A DNA stretch of 64,000 nt from contig NZ_JOFZ01000012.1 of the NCBI RefSeq assembly GCF_000721265.1, forward strand, positions 558,001 through 622,000, given 5' to 3'. The notes beneath the pieces are model-generated. The model saw nothing but the letters and a program-made list of their open reading frames with translations, had not been told where the DNA came from and ran no database searches. Numbering within the stretch: the stretch's first letter is position 1; each line of letters starts with the position of its first letter. A program made the translations under genes and the position numbers. The stretch comes from Streptomyces sp. NRRL F-5126 (lineage in GTDB: Bacteria; Actinomycetota; Actinomycetes; Streptomycetales; Streptomycetaceae). Below, piece after piece: positions 25,286 to 34,768 of this stretch.

Positions 25286-25475
25286 GTCAGTGAAAGCACA
25301 GCGTACATGGCGCGCGGGCCCGGGCGGCAAACCCGTGGCGTGGTGGGGGTGGGCGGGGGATAGCCCTACCCCGTGGACGGTGGTCGGCCGGATCGGCACG
25401 GCGCGCGTGTGCTTCTACGGTGGCTGTACCGCACGCCGCCGAACCGCAGGCCGAACCTCAAGGGGACCGATCACC

Positions 25476-26252
25476 GTGACCACCGCACGCGCACGCCGCC
25501 GTATCCGCGCCGCACTCGCCGTCTGCGGCGCTGTCGCCGTCGCGGCGACCGTCAGCGGGTGCGGCGACGACGGGGACGGCGGGCCCGTGCAGAAGCACAC
25601 CTTCGCCTTCTCCGGGAAGAAGCTCACCATCAAGGCCGACGACTCCGGGGTGCAGGTCGTGCCCGGGGACGTCAAGGGCGTCCATGTGAAGCGGCAGGTC
25701 CACGGGTGGGTGGTGTTCGGGCACGGGCCCGACGCGACGTGGCGCCTCGACGGGCACACGCTGACCCTCGACGTGAAGTGCTCGGGCTTCGCCGCCGACT
25801 GCGGGGCGCGGCAGTCGGTGACCGTGCCGCGCGACGTGGCCGTCACCGTGGAGAGCCGCAACGGCAAGGTCAAGGCGTCCGGCTTCGCCACTCCCCTGTC
25901 CCTGCGCACCGACAACGGGAGCGCGGAGGCACGGAACAGCTCAGGTCCCGTGACGCTGCGCTCGCGCAACGGTTCCGTGGCCGCGTACGGGATCTCCGGC
26001 AAGAAGGTGACGGCGAGCTCCGACAACGGGAGGATCCAGCTCGGATTCTCGGCCGTGCCCGACCATGTCGACGCCACCAGCCGGAACGGGTCCGTCCGGA
26101 TCGATCTGCCCGCCGGGCACACGGCGTACGCGGTCGACGCCACCGTGCGCAACGGCAGCACGCGCATCGGCGTCCCGCGCGACGGCTCCAGCACGCACAC
26201 GGTGAAGGCGCACTCCGACAACGGGGGGATCTCCGTGCGCGCTGCCGACTGA
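25476..26252 (+). CDS. DUF4097-type lipoprotein with repeated RNG/DNG beta turns
   Basis: A 258-residue protein. GTG at 25476 follows AAGGGGA. The signal sequence ends in lipobox VSGC with Cys29, so it is probably an exported lipoprotein. The mature part is a right-handed beta-helix-like DUF4097 domain. The turn motif recurs alternately as ESRNGKV, RTDNGSA, RSRNGSV, SSDNGRI, TSRNGSV, TVRNGST and HSDNGGI, every 15-25 residues. Function of DUF4097 is not established; it is often linked to envelope stress or adhesion. Confidence 0.88.
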   Translation: MTTARARRRIRAALAVCGAVAVAATVSGCGDDGDGGPVQKHTFAFSGKKLTIKADDSGVQVVPGDVKGVHVKRQVHGWVVFGHGPDATWRLDGHTLTLDVKCSGFAADCGARQSVTVPRDVAVTVESRNGKVKASGFATPLSLRTDNGSAEARNSSGPVTLRSRNGSVAAYGISGKKVTASSDNGRIQLGFSAVPDHVDATSRNGSVRIDLPAGHTAYAVDATVRNGSTRIGVPRDGSSTHTVKAHSDNGGISVRAAD

Positions 26253-26323
26253 ACGACCCGTGTGTTCGTCCCTGCCGGGTGGGACAATGTACCGGCAGGG
26301 CGAAACCGGCACGGGAGAGGCAT

Positions 26324-27775
26324 GTGACACACGCGCGTCCGCACTCTGGGGACTCCGGAGACTCTGGGGCGAGGATGAGCGGGGCCGGTGCGCGCCGCGC
26401 CGGTTCCTGGCGCCGTGGCGCGGGGCTGCTCGCGGCCGTGTTCGTGCCCGTCCTGCTGCCCCTGCCCCTCCTCGTCGCGGCGCTGCCCGCCGCCTTCGCG
26501 AGCGGTGGCGGCGGCGGTGGCGGACGGCGCTGGTTCGGCGGCGGGCGCGGCAGCGAGAACCAGCGCGCCGCCGCGCAGGCCGCGAAGGACGCGGCGGCCG
26601 AGGCCTTCTACGAGCTGGACACCGCCCAGCGTGACCTGCGGCTGTCCATCGAGACCATCGGCGCCGTGGACAGCACACCGCGCGCACGCAAGGCCCTCGA
26701 CGGCTTCGCCACGCTGGGCCGCCGCATCGACGAGGCGAGCTCCATCTACATCACGGCGGTCGACGCGCACGACCTGGACCGCCACGATCTCGACATCGCC
26801 ACGGCGACCCGCGCCCACAACGAGCTGACGAAGGCGAAGGACGAACTGGTCCGGGTCAAGGGCGAGCTCGACCGGTTCGCGCAGGGCCTCGGCTCGCTGC
26901 TCGACAGCGCCGAGACGCAGCTCGCGCGGCTCGCTCCCGCCGTCGAGCGCGCCAAGCAGGCGTTGCTCGCCGCGAGCAACGCCCTCGACACGGTGCGTGG
27001 CTCGGGGCTGCGGGCCGACGACCTCGCCGCGCGGCTCGCGAAGCTCTCCCCCGAGCTGACCCGTCTCAACGAGGGCGCGGGCAGGCACGGCGTCAGCGAG
27101 ACGCTGCAGCGGGCCGACCGCGTGCTGCGCGAGGCCGAGGCCGTGCGGTCGGAGGCCGAGCGGCTGCCCGAGCGCGCGAAGGAGATCGATCGCCGCCTGG
27201 TGTCGCTGCGCACGCGCGCCCAGGCGCTCGCCAACCGCGCGGGGGCGGTCGAGCCGGTACTCAGCGAGCTGCGTCGCCGTTTCTCCGCCGCGTGCTGGCA
27301 GGACCTCCAGCCGGTGCCCGCGCAGGCCGGCGAGAGCGTCCGGCAGGCGGAGACCAAGCTCAAGGAGGCGGCGAAGGCCCGCGAGGAGCAGCGCTGGCCG
27401 GACGCGACGGCCCTGCTGAGCACCGTGCGCGCTCTGCTGAACGACACGGACGAAGCGGTGTCCGCGGCCGGGGACCGCCTGCAGCGGCTGAACGCGGTGC
27501 AGAAGGACCCGCAGCAGGAGGTCGACCGCACGCGCTTCGCGGTCCGCGACGCCCAGCGGCTGGCGATGGCGGGGCGGGCCACGCCCGATCCCCGGCACGC
27601 ACGTCCGCTGGACGAGGCGGTCGGGCGCGTGGATCGCGCGCTGGCGGGCCTGGAGGGGCGGCACCCCGACTACTGGCACTTCCTGACGGAGATGGAGGCC
27701 GTGCGCGCGACGGCCTCGCACGTGGTCAACGAGATCCGCGAGGAACGGGCGGGCAACCGGGCGCCGCGCCGCTGA
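26324..27775 (+). CDS. Membrane-anchored coiled-coil protein of unknown function
   Basis: A 483-residue protein. GTG at 26324 is preceded by GGGAGAGG. The N-terminus has one hydrophobic stretch (LLAAVFVPVLLPLPLLVAAL) followed by a Gly-rich GGGGGGGRRWFGGG patch. The remaining 400 residues are charged and Ala/Leu-rich, with long heptad-like helices (LIDxAETQLARLAPAVERAK, EREEQRWPDA types). The layout suggests an exported or membrane-tethered filament or scaffold. Only this domain layout can be stated. It is followed on the same strand by the FmdB-type gene 61 bp later. Confidence 0.75.
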   Translation: MTHARPHSGDSGDSGARMSGAGARRAGSWRRGAGLLAAVFVPVLLPLPLLVAALPAAFASGGGGGGGRRWFGGGRGSENQRAAAQAAKDAAAEAFYELDTAQRDLRLSIETIGAVDSTPRARKALDGFATLGRRIDEASSIYITAVDAHDLDRHDLDIATATRAHNELTKAKDELVRVKGELDRFAQGLGSLLDSAETQLARLAPAVERAKQALLAASNALDTVRGSGLRADDLAARLAKLSPELTRLNEGAGRHGVSETLQRADRVLREAEAVRSEAERLPERAKEIDRRLVSLRTRAQALANRAGAVEPVLSELRRRFSAACWQDLQPVPAQAGESVRQAETKLKEAAKAREEQRWPDATALLSTVRALLNDTDEAVSAAGDRLQRLNAVQKDPQQEVDRTRFAVRDAQRLAMAGRATPDPRHARPLDEAVGRVDRALAGLEGRHPDYWHFLTEMEAVRATASHVVNEIREERAGNRAPRR

Positions 27776-27824
27776 GCCCGGGGCGGGACGAGCGGCGTCG
27801 CCCACGTGCCGACGGCGTACCGGA

Positions 27825-27830
27825 TACGCT
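27825..27830 (+). promoter_or_regulatory. Putative -10 box TACGCT for the zinc-ribbon gene
   Basis: TACGCT ends 6 nt before the ATG at 27837 and no ribosome-binding site intervenes, suggesting a leaderless transcript. The -35 is not obvious. Confidence 0.4.
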
Positions 27831-27836
27831 CGTGCC

Positions 27837-28058
27837 ATGCCTCGTTACGAGTACCGCTGCCGCGCCTGTGGCGCCACGTTCGAACTCCGGCGCCCGATGG
27901 CGCAGTCCAACGCCCCGGCACCCTGCCCCGCCGGACACGGCGACACCGTCAAGCTGCTGTCGACCGTCTCCGTGGGCGGCTCGGCGCAGGGCGGCGACGC
28001 GCCCGCCGCCGGTGGCGGCGGTGGCTGCTGCGGCGGTGCCTGCGGCTGCGGCGGCTGA
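27837..28058 (+). CDS. FmdB-family zinc-ribbon protein
   Basis: A 73-residue protein beginning MPRYEYRCRACGATFELRRP. The N-terminal CxxC of the FmdB regulatory-protein family is followed by CPAGHGDTVKLLSTVSVGG, giving the second metal-binding half. The C-terminus ends in a Gly/Cys cluster (GGGGGCCGGACGCGG), common in actinobacterial members. It probably binds zinc; the role is unknown. Confidence 0.92.
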   Translation: MPRYEYRCRACGATFELRRPMAQSNAPAPCPAGHGDTVKLLSTVSVGGSAQGGDAPAAGGGGGCCGGACGCGG

Positions 28059-28140
28059 GCCGTAGCGCGGAGGCGGGGCGGGCACACGGGCGGACGTCAG
28101 GGCGTGCGGGCGCGCAGGCGTCAGGACGTGCGGGCGCGTG

Positions 28141-29313
28141 TCAGAGCGTGCCCAGCCGGCGCACCGCCTCCTCAAGCAGCGTCGCGCTTGTCGCGAAGTT
28201 GAGCCGTGCCCAGCCGGGAGCGCCGTAATATCCGCCGTCCGTGAGCCGCACCCGCGCGTGCCCCTCCACGTGGTCGGCGGCCGTGGCGCCGTCCGGCAGC
28301 AGCGGCCGCAGGTCGAGCCATGACAGGTAGGTGGCGGCGGGCGGCACGTAGCCCGCGGCAGGACCGCCCACGGCCGGTACGTGCTCGGCGAGGAGGCGGG
28401 TCAGCAGGTCGCGGTTGGACCGCAGGTACGCGCGCAGGCCGGCGAGCCATGCGTCGCCCTGCGCGAAGGCGGCCTGCCCGGCGAGCACCCCGAGCAGCGA
28501 GATCCTGAACGGGAGCAGTTCCGGCAGGCCGCTGAATGCCTCGGCCGCCCGGCCGGTGACCGGCAGCATGAGGGCGCACTTGAGGCCCGGCACGTTGTAC
28601 GCCTTGGACGCCGATGTCAGCACGACGGACCGGGCGCCGTCGCCCTGCGGCACGGTCGCGTACGGGACGAAGGCACGGTCGTCGAGGACCAGGGGCGCCC
28701 AGATCTCGTCCGCGATGACGGCCGCGCCGTGCTCCGCCGCCGCCGCGGCGACCTCCGTGAGCTCCGCACGGCCGGCGAGGTGCCCGGTCGGGTTGTGCGG
28801 ATTGCACAGGAGCATGGCGGTGGCCCCGTCGGCGAACGCCCGGCGCAGCCCTTCGACGTCCCTGCGCACACCGTCCGGGGTGCGCAGCAGGGGCACGGGG
28901 ACGAGCGTGCGGCCCGCCTCCTGCAAGGCCCGGAAGTACGGGCCGTACGCGGGCGTGTCGACGATCACCCGGTCACCGGGCGCGGTCAGCACGCGCAGCG
29001 CCTCCACCACGCCGACCATGATCTCGGAGACGGGCACGAACGCGTCCGGGTCGGGCCGCCACCCCCAGTGCCGGTCCGCGAACGCCGCGAAGGCGGCCGG
29101 GAGTTCGAGCGCGTCGGGCGGCGCGTAGCCGAAGTCGCCGACGGCGACCGCGCGGGTCAGGGCTTCGGCGACGGGCGGGGCGGGGTCGTAGTCGGTCTCG
29201 GCGACGGACAGCGAAATCACGTCGTCCGGGACGCCGAGCCACTTGGTGTGGTGCCTGCTGCGCAGCACGCCGAGGTCGACGGCGTCGAAGGATGTGCTCG
29301 CCGTGCGGGTCAT
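28141..29313 (-). CDS. PLP-dependent aminotransferase / C-S lyase (MalY/PatB-like)
   Basis: A 390-residue fold-type I PLP enzyme. Motifs: MLLCNPHNPTG (PLP ring contact), VIADEIWAPLV (Asp-Glu), and VLTSASKAYNVPGLKCA with the Schiff-base lysine in SASK. RLNFATS supplies the carboxylate-binding Arg. The N-terminus DDVISLSVAETDYDPAPPV matches the MalY/PatB subgroup, which often has cystathionine beta-lyase activity. Start ATG at 29313. Whether it transaminates or cleaves C-S bonds cannot be read from sequence. Confidence 0.92.
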   Translation of the reverse strand: MTRTASTSFDAVDLGVLRSRHHTKWLGVPDDVISLSVAETDYDPAPPVAEALTRAVAVGDFGYAPPDALELPAAFAAFADRHWGWRPDPDAFVPVSEIMVGVVEALRVLTAPGDRVIVDTPAYGPYFRALQEAGRTLVPVPLLRTPDGVRRDVEGLRRAFADGATAMLLCNPHNPTGHLAGRAELTEVAAAAAEHGAAVIADEIWAPLVLDDRAFVPYATVPQGDGARSVVLTSASKAYNVPGLKCALMLPVTGRAAEAFSGLPELLPFRISLLGVLAGQAAFAQGDAWLAGLRAYLRSNRDLLTRLLAEHVPAVGGPAAGYVPPAATYLSWLDLRPLLPDGATAADHVEGHARVRLTDGGYYGAPGWARLNFATSATLLEEAVRRLGTL

Positions 29314-29483
29314 GGGCGACTCCCTTGTTGCGTACCCGAGATGGTTCTTCCGGGCATCGACGCAGGACGGCGGTTCACCCGCCCGCCGCGGCACGGGGCA
29401 CGGGGCGCGCGCCGCGCGCGACACTGCCAAGCGCACAACACCGTAGACATGCCCGACCGGGTTTCCAAACGATATGCCGCACG

Positions 29484-30347
29484 TCACAGCGGCATACGGC
29501 CGCCGGACGCGGTCGGGCCGGACGCGGTCAGGAACGCGCGGAGGATCTCCTCGCCCGCCAGGACGCCCGCCGTCGCGAGCGCGGTCACCCCGGGCGCCGT
29601 CCAGCCGGCTTCGGCGAGTTCGCCGTGGCCTGGGCGCCAGGCCAGGTCGGCCGCGGCGAGCAGGTCGGCGTCCAGCACGGAGTCGCCCGCGGCGAGCGTG
29701 AGGGACGCGTCCGCACGCCGTGCGACCTCGGCGAGAGCCGCGCTCTTCGTGAGCGGCCCCGGCACCGCGTACACCTTGCGGCCCTGGAGGGACACCGTCC
29801 AGCCGCGCTCGGCCGCCCAGCCGGACAGCTCCTCGACCCAGCCGGCCGGCAGCCGCGCCCTGTCGACGACCAGGTAGGCGAACAGGTCTTCCGCCACGCG
29901 CTCCTTGAGCAGCCACCGCCCGTCCGCCGCCGCGAGCAGATGCTCGCGCACCTCGCCGAGGGGAGCGCACTCCTCCCCCAGGCGTTTCGCGACGAGCGCC
30001 CGCCAGTCCTCGTCGGGCACGCCGTCCACCAGGAGGTGCCCGCCGTTGGCGCAGATCGCGAACCGCGGTGGCGGGCAGGGCAGCCGGATGCGCGCGTACT
30101 GCTCGCGTGTGCGGGTCGTGGTGGGCACGAAGACCGCGGCGCGGGCGAGCGCGTCGAGGAGGCGTGCGGCGGTCTCGGTGAGGTACGACAGCGGTCTGCC
30201 CTCGTAGACCTCCACGCACAGCAGGCGGGGCGCGTCGGCGTCGGCGCCCGTCAGCTGGAGGGCGGCCGCGGAGTAGACGAGCGTGCGGTCCAGGTCGCTG
30301 GCGACCACCGCGGGGCGCTCACGGTCTCGGTCCGCCGCGGGCGTCAC
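29484..30347 (-). CDS. HAD-family phosphatase of the Ter-linked biosynthetic module
   Basis: A 287-residue Cof-like HAD protein. Motif I is VVASDLDRTLVYS, with the DxD nucleophile pair; motif II lies near VFVPTTTRT, the motif III Lys in PLTKSAAL, and motif IV in LAAGDSVLDADLL. The GTG start at 30347 overlaps the stop of the PRTase-StiP gene (GTGA), so it is translationally coupled to it. HAD phosphatases are a named part of the predicted Ter-associated nucleoside-like pathway, where they would dephosphorylate the product. Substrate inferred only from context. Confidence 0.88.
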   Translation of the reverse strand: MTPAADRDRERPAVVASDLDRTLVYSAAALQLTGADADAPRLLCVEVYEGRPLSYLTETAARLLDALARAAVFVPTTTRTREQYARIRLPCPPPRFAICANGGHLLVDGVPDEDWRALVAKRLGEECAPLGEVREHLLAAADGRWLLKERVAEDLFAYLVVDRARLPAGWVEELSGWAAERGWTVSLQGRKVYAVPGPLTKSAALAEVARRADASLTLAAGDSVLDADLLAAADLAWRPGHGELAEAGWTAPGVTALATAGVLAGEEILRAFLTASGPTASGGRMPL

Positions 30348-33298
30348 GACGCCGCCCCGGCGGATCCGGGCTCCGCGGCGCCCGGCGACACCGCCGTGCC
30401 GTCCGCGCCCGTCGCGCCGCGTGTGTACCGGGGATGGATCAACCCCACACAGCTGTAGGGCAGTTCGTCCACCTCTTCGACGGGCACGCCGCGCTGCCCT
30501 GCCAGCATCGTTACGTGGTCGAGGTCGGCGCCCGCGCCGCGCCGCGCGAGGATCCGCCACGGCACCCGCCGCAGCAGCACCCGGGTGGTCTCCCCCACGC
30601 CCGGCTTGACGAGGTTCACGTCGTGTATCCCGTACTCCTCGCTGATCCGCTCGACCGCCGCCCACCCCGCCCAGGTGGGCGAACGGTCCGACGCGAGCAG
30701 CTCCTTGACGTCCGCGCCGACCGCGTCCGCCACCTCGTCGAACCGCGCCGACACCGCGTCCGCGAACAGCCCTGACACGTCCGCGCCGGCGAGTTCGCGG
30801 TAGAACTTGGCGCCGTGGAAGTCGTCGGGGCCGACCAGGTCCGCGCGCAGCACCGTGCGCGAGACGAGCCCGGACACCGTCGAGTTGAGGCAGGCCGACG
30901 GGATGAGGAAGTCCTCGCGCGTGCCGTACGTGCGCACGCAGCCGCCGGGGTCGGCGAGCACCGCGATCTCCGGGTCGAATCCCTCGAAGTCACCGATCGC
31001 GGCCGCGAGTTCGCGGGTGATCGCGCCTTTGCCGGTCCAGCCGTCCACGAAGACGACGTCCGCCGGGTCGTGGTGGGCGGCGAGCCAGCGCATCGCCGTC
31101 GTGTCGATCCCGCGCCCGCGCACGATCGACACGGCGTAGTGCGGGAGCTCGACGCCGTGGTGGTGCGCCGCCCAGCGCCGCATCAGCACTCCCACCGGGG
31201 TGCCCGCGCGGGCCAGCGAGACCAGGACGGGGCGGGGCGAGCGCTCCGCGAGCACCGTTTCCGTGACGGCGCCGACGGCACGCGCGATCCGGGCGGCGGA
31301 CGTGTCGAGCGCGGCCCTGAACAGCTCCTGGTACGCGGCGTTCGGCTGGTACTCGACGGGCAGCGACTCGGCGTAGTGCGCGCCCCCGCTCTGGATGGCC
31401 TCCTCGCGCTCCTCGGTCGGCGCCTCGAGTTCCACGTCGGACAGGTCCTGGAGCAGCCAGCCCACCTCGTCGGGCGCGTAGGAGGAGAAGGCGGGGCCAC
31501 GCAGTGGCTCGGGCAGCATGGTGGTGTCCTGACGCTCGGGTGGGTGCGGCCGCCGGCCGCCCGTGGCGAGGCGTTGTGCGGCGCCGGGCGGCACGTACGT
31601 GGGGACGACGGCGAGGACCACTGGCCCCGCATGCGCGGCGAGTTGGGCCAGCAGGCCGCCGGGCGCGCACAGCTCGGGCGAGTCTCCCGCCGAGTCCACG
31701 ACCAGTACGACCGCGTCGAATCCGGCGCCCGCCACGTTGTACGCGTAGCGCACGCCCGCGCCGTCGGCGGCGCCCTCGGGAAAGGCGGCGGTGTCGTGCG
31801 CGGGGAAGGCGAGGCGGCTGCGGATGGCGTAGCCGGGGTCGTCGACGGCGAGCACCGGCGACCTGGTCGTCGTCGAGTACCGCACCTCGGTGCCGGGCGG
31901 CGCGGTGCGCTCCAGCTCCTGCGCCAGCCGCAGCGGCGTGTACATCAGCTCCTCGAAACCGAGCACCAGCACGCGCCGCGCCCCAGGCGGCAGGGCCGCC
32001 GCGACCGCCGACGCCATGGCGGGCACCGCCGCGTCCAGCGCGTCGCGGTGCACGGGCAGGAAGCCGTGCCGTCCGCCGTCCGGCAGGCGTCCGGGCCAGT
32101 CGAGGCGCACGCGGGTGACGGCCGCGGGGCCGGGTGCGGGCGCCGCGGCGAGCGCCGCGCGCGGGGGCGTCTGGGCCTCCTCGTGCGCGCGGACGAGCGC
32201 CGTGCCGCGCTCCAGCACGCCGTCGGGCAGCCGCACGGTCCCCGACGCGAGGGTGACGAGGTCGACGCGGGCCCCGATCTCGCCGGCGAACGCGGCGAGC
32301 CGGCCGCGGTCGCCGTCGGAGCGCATGTCCACGATCGCCACGATGACGTACCGGGCGCGCGGCCGGCGCTCGTGGAGCGCCCGGATCGTGTTGAGCACGG
32401 TGTTGCCCGTGGAGAACTCGTCGTCCACCAGCACCAGCGGCCCGTCGCCCGCGAGCAGCGCCGGGTCCTCGGGCAGCAGGAGATGGGAGGTGGCGTGCGA
32501 GTGGGACTCCTCGAACCCGCCCGCACGCTCGACGCCCGGGACGGGACGCCGCGTCGAGTGCAGGTACGGGGCGTCGCGCACGCCGTCGGCGACGCAGTGC
32601 CCGAGCCCGGTCGCGGTCTCGGCGTAGCCGAGGACGACAGCGTCCGCGGCGGCGGGGCCCAGCAGGGCGCGTACGCGCTCCCCGAGCCGCAGGCCGGTGT
32701 CGCGCACGACGGCGGGGCTCTGCGGCACGTGCTTGCCGAGGACGTTGGAGACGAGCAGGTGGGCGCGTTTCGGGTTGTCGCGCAGGGCGAGGCCGAGCAG
32801 GCCGCGCAGGGCGGGGTCGCCGCCGAGCCGCACGTCGAGCGCGCCGGCCACCCAGGTGCCCGGCCAGACGTCCGCCCCGGCGGCGGAGCCGCCGGGCGTG
32901 GACACATCTGCCCCACCGCCGTCGCCCGGTCCGCTTGGAGGCGCCGGCGCACCGGCCGAGGTGCCGCCCGGCCCGGACGCCACGGCATCCCCACCGCCGC
33001 GCACGGGCGCGCCCGCCACACCGCCATCGCCGCCCGGCACGCTTGCAGGCGCCGCGTCGCCGCCACGCCCAGCACCGCCAACCGCACCGCCCTCGGCGCC
33101 CGACGCCCCCGCGGCACCCGCCACGCCAGCACCGGCACCACCCGGCCCGGTCGCCACCGCATCCCCATCGCCGCGCACGGGCACGCCCGCCACACCGCCA
33201 TCGCCGCCCGACGCCCCCGCGGCACCGGAGGCGTCGTCTCCACGTGTCGGCTCGGAAGCCGCCCGGGCCGCCGTCACCGCGTCGTGTACGTCACGCAT
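30344..33298 (-). CDS. Fused phosphoribosyltransferase-TRSP / StiP-PELOTA protein of the Ter locus
   Basis: A 984-residue protein. ATG at 33298 is chosen because GGGAGGAGG lies 8 nt upstream; ATG at 33328 lacks this. After a Gly/Ala linker with internal repeats (to about 145) comes a PRTase domain with the PRPP loop [15 protein letters not shown] (near 290-303). The TRSP domain follows, named for its [10 protein letters not shown] motif (about 475). From about 594 a second enzyme begins ([20 protein letters not shown]), matching the StiP/PRTase_1 family, with [19 protein letters not shown] and [21 protein letters not shown]-like end includes [18 protein letters not shown]. In the published Ter-system analysis these are separate components of a predicted nucleoside-like metabolite pathway. 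An internal ATG (31519) has AGGA 7 nt before it and could give a separate C-terminal product. Confidence 0.88.
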   Translation of the reverse strand: MRDVHDAVTAARAASEPTRGDDASGAAGASGGDGGVAGVPVRGDGDAVATGPGGAGAGVAGAAGASGAEGGAVGGAGRGGDAAPASVPGGDGGVAGAPVRGGGDAVASGPGGTSAGAPAPPSGPGDGGGADVSTPGGSAAGADVWPGTWVAGALDVRLGGDPALRGLLGLALRDNPKRAHLLVSNVLGKHVPQSPAVVRDTGLRLGERVRALLGPAAADAVVLGYAETATGLGHCVADGVRDAPYLHSTRRPVPGVERAGGFEESHSHATSHLLLPEDPALLAGDGPLVLVDDEFSTGNTVLNTIRALHERRPRARYVIVAIVDMRSDGDRGRLAAFAGEIGARVDLVTLASGTVRLPDGVLERGTALVRAHEEAQTPPRAALAAAPAPGPAAVTRVRLDWPGRLPDGGRHGFLPVHRDALDAAVPAMASAVAAALPPGARRVLVLGFEELMYTPLRLAQELERTAPPGTEVRYSTTTRSPVLAVDDPGYAIRSRLAFPAHDTAAFPEGAADGAGVRYAYNVAGAGFDAVVLVVDSAGDSPELCAPGGLLAQLAAHAGPVVLAVVPTYVPPGAAQRLATGGRRPHPPERQDTTMLPEPLRGPAFSSYAPDEVGWLLQDLSDVELEAPTEEREEAIQSGGAHYAESLPVEYQPNAAYQELFRAALDTSAARIARAVGAVTETVLAERSPRPVLVSLARAGTPVGVLMRRWAAHHHGVELPHYAVSIVRGRGIDTTAMRWLAAHHDPADVVFVDGWTGKGAITRELAAAIGDFEGFDPEIAVLADPGGCVRTYGTREDFLIPSACLNSTVSGLVSRTVLRADLVGPDDFHGAKFYRELAGADVSGLFADAVSARFDEVADAVGADVKELLASDRSPTWAGWAAVERISEEYGIHDVNLVKPGVGETTRVLLRRVPWRILARRGAGADLDHVTMLAGQRGVPVEEVDELPYSCVGLIHPRYTRGATGADGTAVSPGAAEPGSAGAAS
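32967..33210 (-). repeat. Two 28-codon direct repeats in the PRTase N-terminal linker
   Basis: About 70 bp recurs with a 174-bp offset: one copy near 33143-33210, the other near 32967-33037. The encoded text [18 protein letters not shown] and its continuation recurs as [18 protein letters not shown]. The repeats lie in the Gly/Ala linker ahead of the PRTase domain and preserve frame, so the linker probably grew by duplication. Confidence 0.7.
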
Positions 33299-33403
33299 GT
33301 CGCGCGCCTCCTCCCGCTCGACGGTCACACGCCCCGGCGCGGCGGCCGCGCTCCTCCGGCGTCGCGCCCGGCGCCGGCCCGCGGCCGGCCGCTCGTCCCC
33401 GCG

Positions 33404-34567
33404 TCACCGGCCGAGCCCCGCCGCGAGCAGCTCGACGAAGCCGATGTCCTCGCGCGCCACGCCGAACACCTCGGCGCGCAGCAGCGTCCGCTCGGCCCAG
33501 GCGCGGTGCGGCTTCACCTCGTTCATCTTGTTCGTGTACGCGGACCGCACCACGCCCCCGCCGCCGCGTTCCGGCCGCAGGATGTCCACGGCGTCCACGA
33601 ACTCCTCGTGGCTGACCACCGACAGCGCGTGCACGGGCATGACGTGCGAGGGGTGGATGCAGGTCTTGCCGAGCAGGCCGTTGGCGCGGTCGAGCTCGAT
33701 CTCCCGCAGCAACCCGTCGAGGTCGTGCTCGATCAGTGCCGTACGCAGGGACTCCGCGCGCCCGGCGAGGAAGGGGCTGCTGCGCAGCTGCGGCTTGAAC
33801 ATGCGCTCGTGCAGCCGGAAGTACTCCCACACGGGTCCCGTGATCGTGAAGCCGGTGCCGTCGGCCCTGCCCAGCACGTTCACCACGTCCGAGATGACGT
33901 TCGCGACGATCCGCACGTCGTACGCCGTCGTGTCGGCGGCGCGCCGCAGCCCGTACGCGGAGCAGAAGTCGGTCACGCCCAGCCGCAGCGCCAGGACGCG
34001 GTCGCGGTACTTGTCGACGATCCGCGCGATGTCGAGCAGCGTCTCCGACCTGGTCTCCAGGTGCAGCAGCTCGGGCGACTCCAGCACCGGCATGGCGAAA
34101 AGCCGCCGCCCGCACGCACGCTCGGCCTCACCGAGCGCCGACAGGAACACCTCGCCGCGCTCGTACGTGAACTTCGGCAGCACGAATCCGGACAGCAGGC
34201 GTGCCGCGGGGCCGAGCCTGCGCACGAGGTCCATGATCTGCTCGGCGGCCCTGACCCGGACGAAGAGGAGCGGCAGGGCCGCGCCGCGCGTCTCCAGGTC
34301 GCTCAGCTGGGCGACGAGGTTGGCCTCGCCGTGCGCGACCTCGCCGTCCCCGATGGAGTCCTCCAGGCACAGCACCATCGACCGCACCCCGGCGGCCTCC
34401 TGCTTGACGATGTCGTCGGCCAGGCGGGGCCGGGTCGCCGGGCTGTAGAGCGTGGCGCCGAGCGCCGCCGACAGCACCCGGGCCGGGGCGTCCCCGGTGA
34501 ACTCCGCGGGCTCCTGATGGAACAACCGCTGCCTGTCCTCCGGCGGGACGTGCCCGAAATGACGCAT
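33404..34567 (-). CDS. HpcH/HpaI aldolase / citrate-lyase beta-like enzyme of the Ter locus
   Basis: A 387-residue TIM-barrel C-C lyase relative. Motifs: [20 protein letters not shown] (metal-binding Glu-Asp), [30 protein letters not shown] and [21 protein letters not shown] strong GGGGGAGG precedes the ATG. It reads toward the PRTase-StiP and HAD genes and diverges from the TerD gene at 34769. Citrate-lyase-like proteins are a recurring part of the predicted Ter-linked biosynthetic operon. The actual substrate is unknown. Confidence 0.9.
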   Translation of the reverse strand: MRHFGHVPPEDRQRLFHQEPAEFTGDAPARVLSAALGATLYSPATRPRLADDIVKQEAAGVRSMVLCLEDSIGDGEVAHGEANLVAQLSDLETRGAALPLLFVRVRAAEQIMDLVRRLGPAARLLSGFVLPKFTYERGEVFLSALGEAERACGRRLFAMPVLESPELLHLETRSETLLDIARIVDKYRDRVLALRLGVTDFCSAYGLRRAADTTAYDVRIVANVISDVVNVLGRADGTGFTITGPVWEYFRLHERMFKPQLRSSPFLAGRAESLRTALIEHDLDGLLREIELDRANGLLGKTCIHPSHVMPVHALSVVSHEEFVDAVDILRPERGGGGVVRSAYTNKMNEVKPHRAWAERTLLRAEVFGVAREDIGFVELLAAGLGR

Positions 34568-34768
34568 ACATCCTCCCCCGTACTACCCGTGGTGCTCTTC
34601 GGAACATTCGTTCACATGGCCGGTAATAGTACGTACGAACCGGTGGCGCCGGTTCCCCCGGCACGTGAAATCCTGGTGGCGCGGCCGGAACGGACGCGCG
34701 CCTCCCGTCCCCTTGCGGGGCCTGTGCCGCGTTGTCCCGGCCCGGAGGCGGAAGGCAGGATGGCCCGC

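Noticed and set aside
25415..27838. 807-codon minus-strand open frame
   Set aside because: Opposes the DUF4097 and coiled-coil genes; composition is arginine-heavy with no recognisable motif.
32935..33240. CRISPR-like or minisatellite array
   Set aside because: Only two imperfect copies, in frame and translated as a Gly/Ala linker; no spacers or repeats of CRISPR form.
30815..34768. Long plus-strand open frame running into the TerD gene
   Set aside because: Only the part from 34769 has TerD similarity; the rest is the antisense of the PRTase-StiP and citrate-lyase-like genes.
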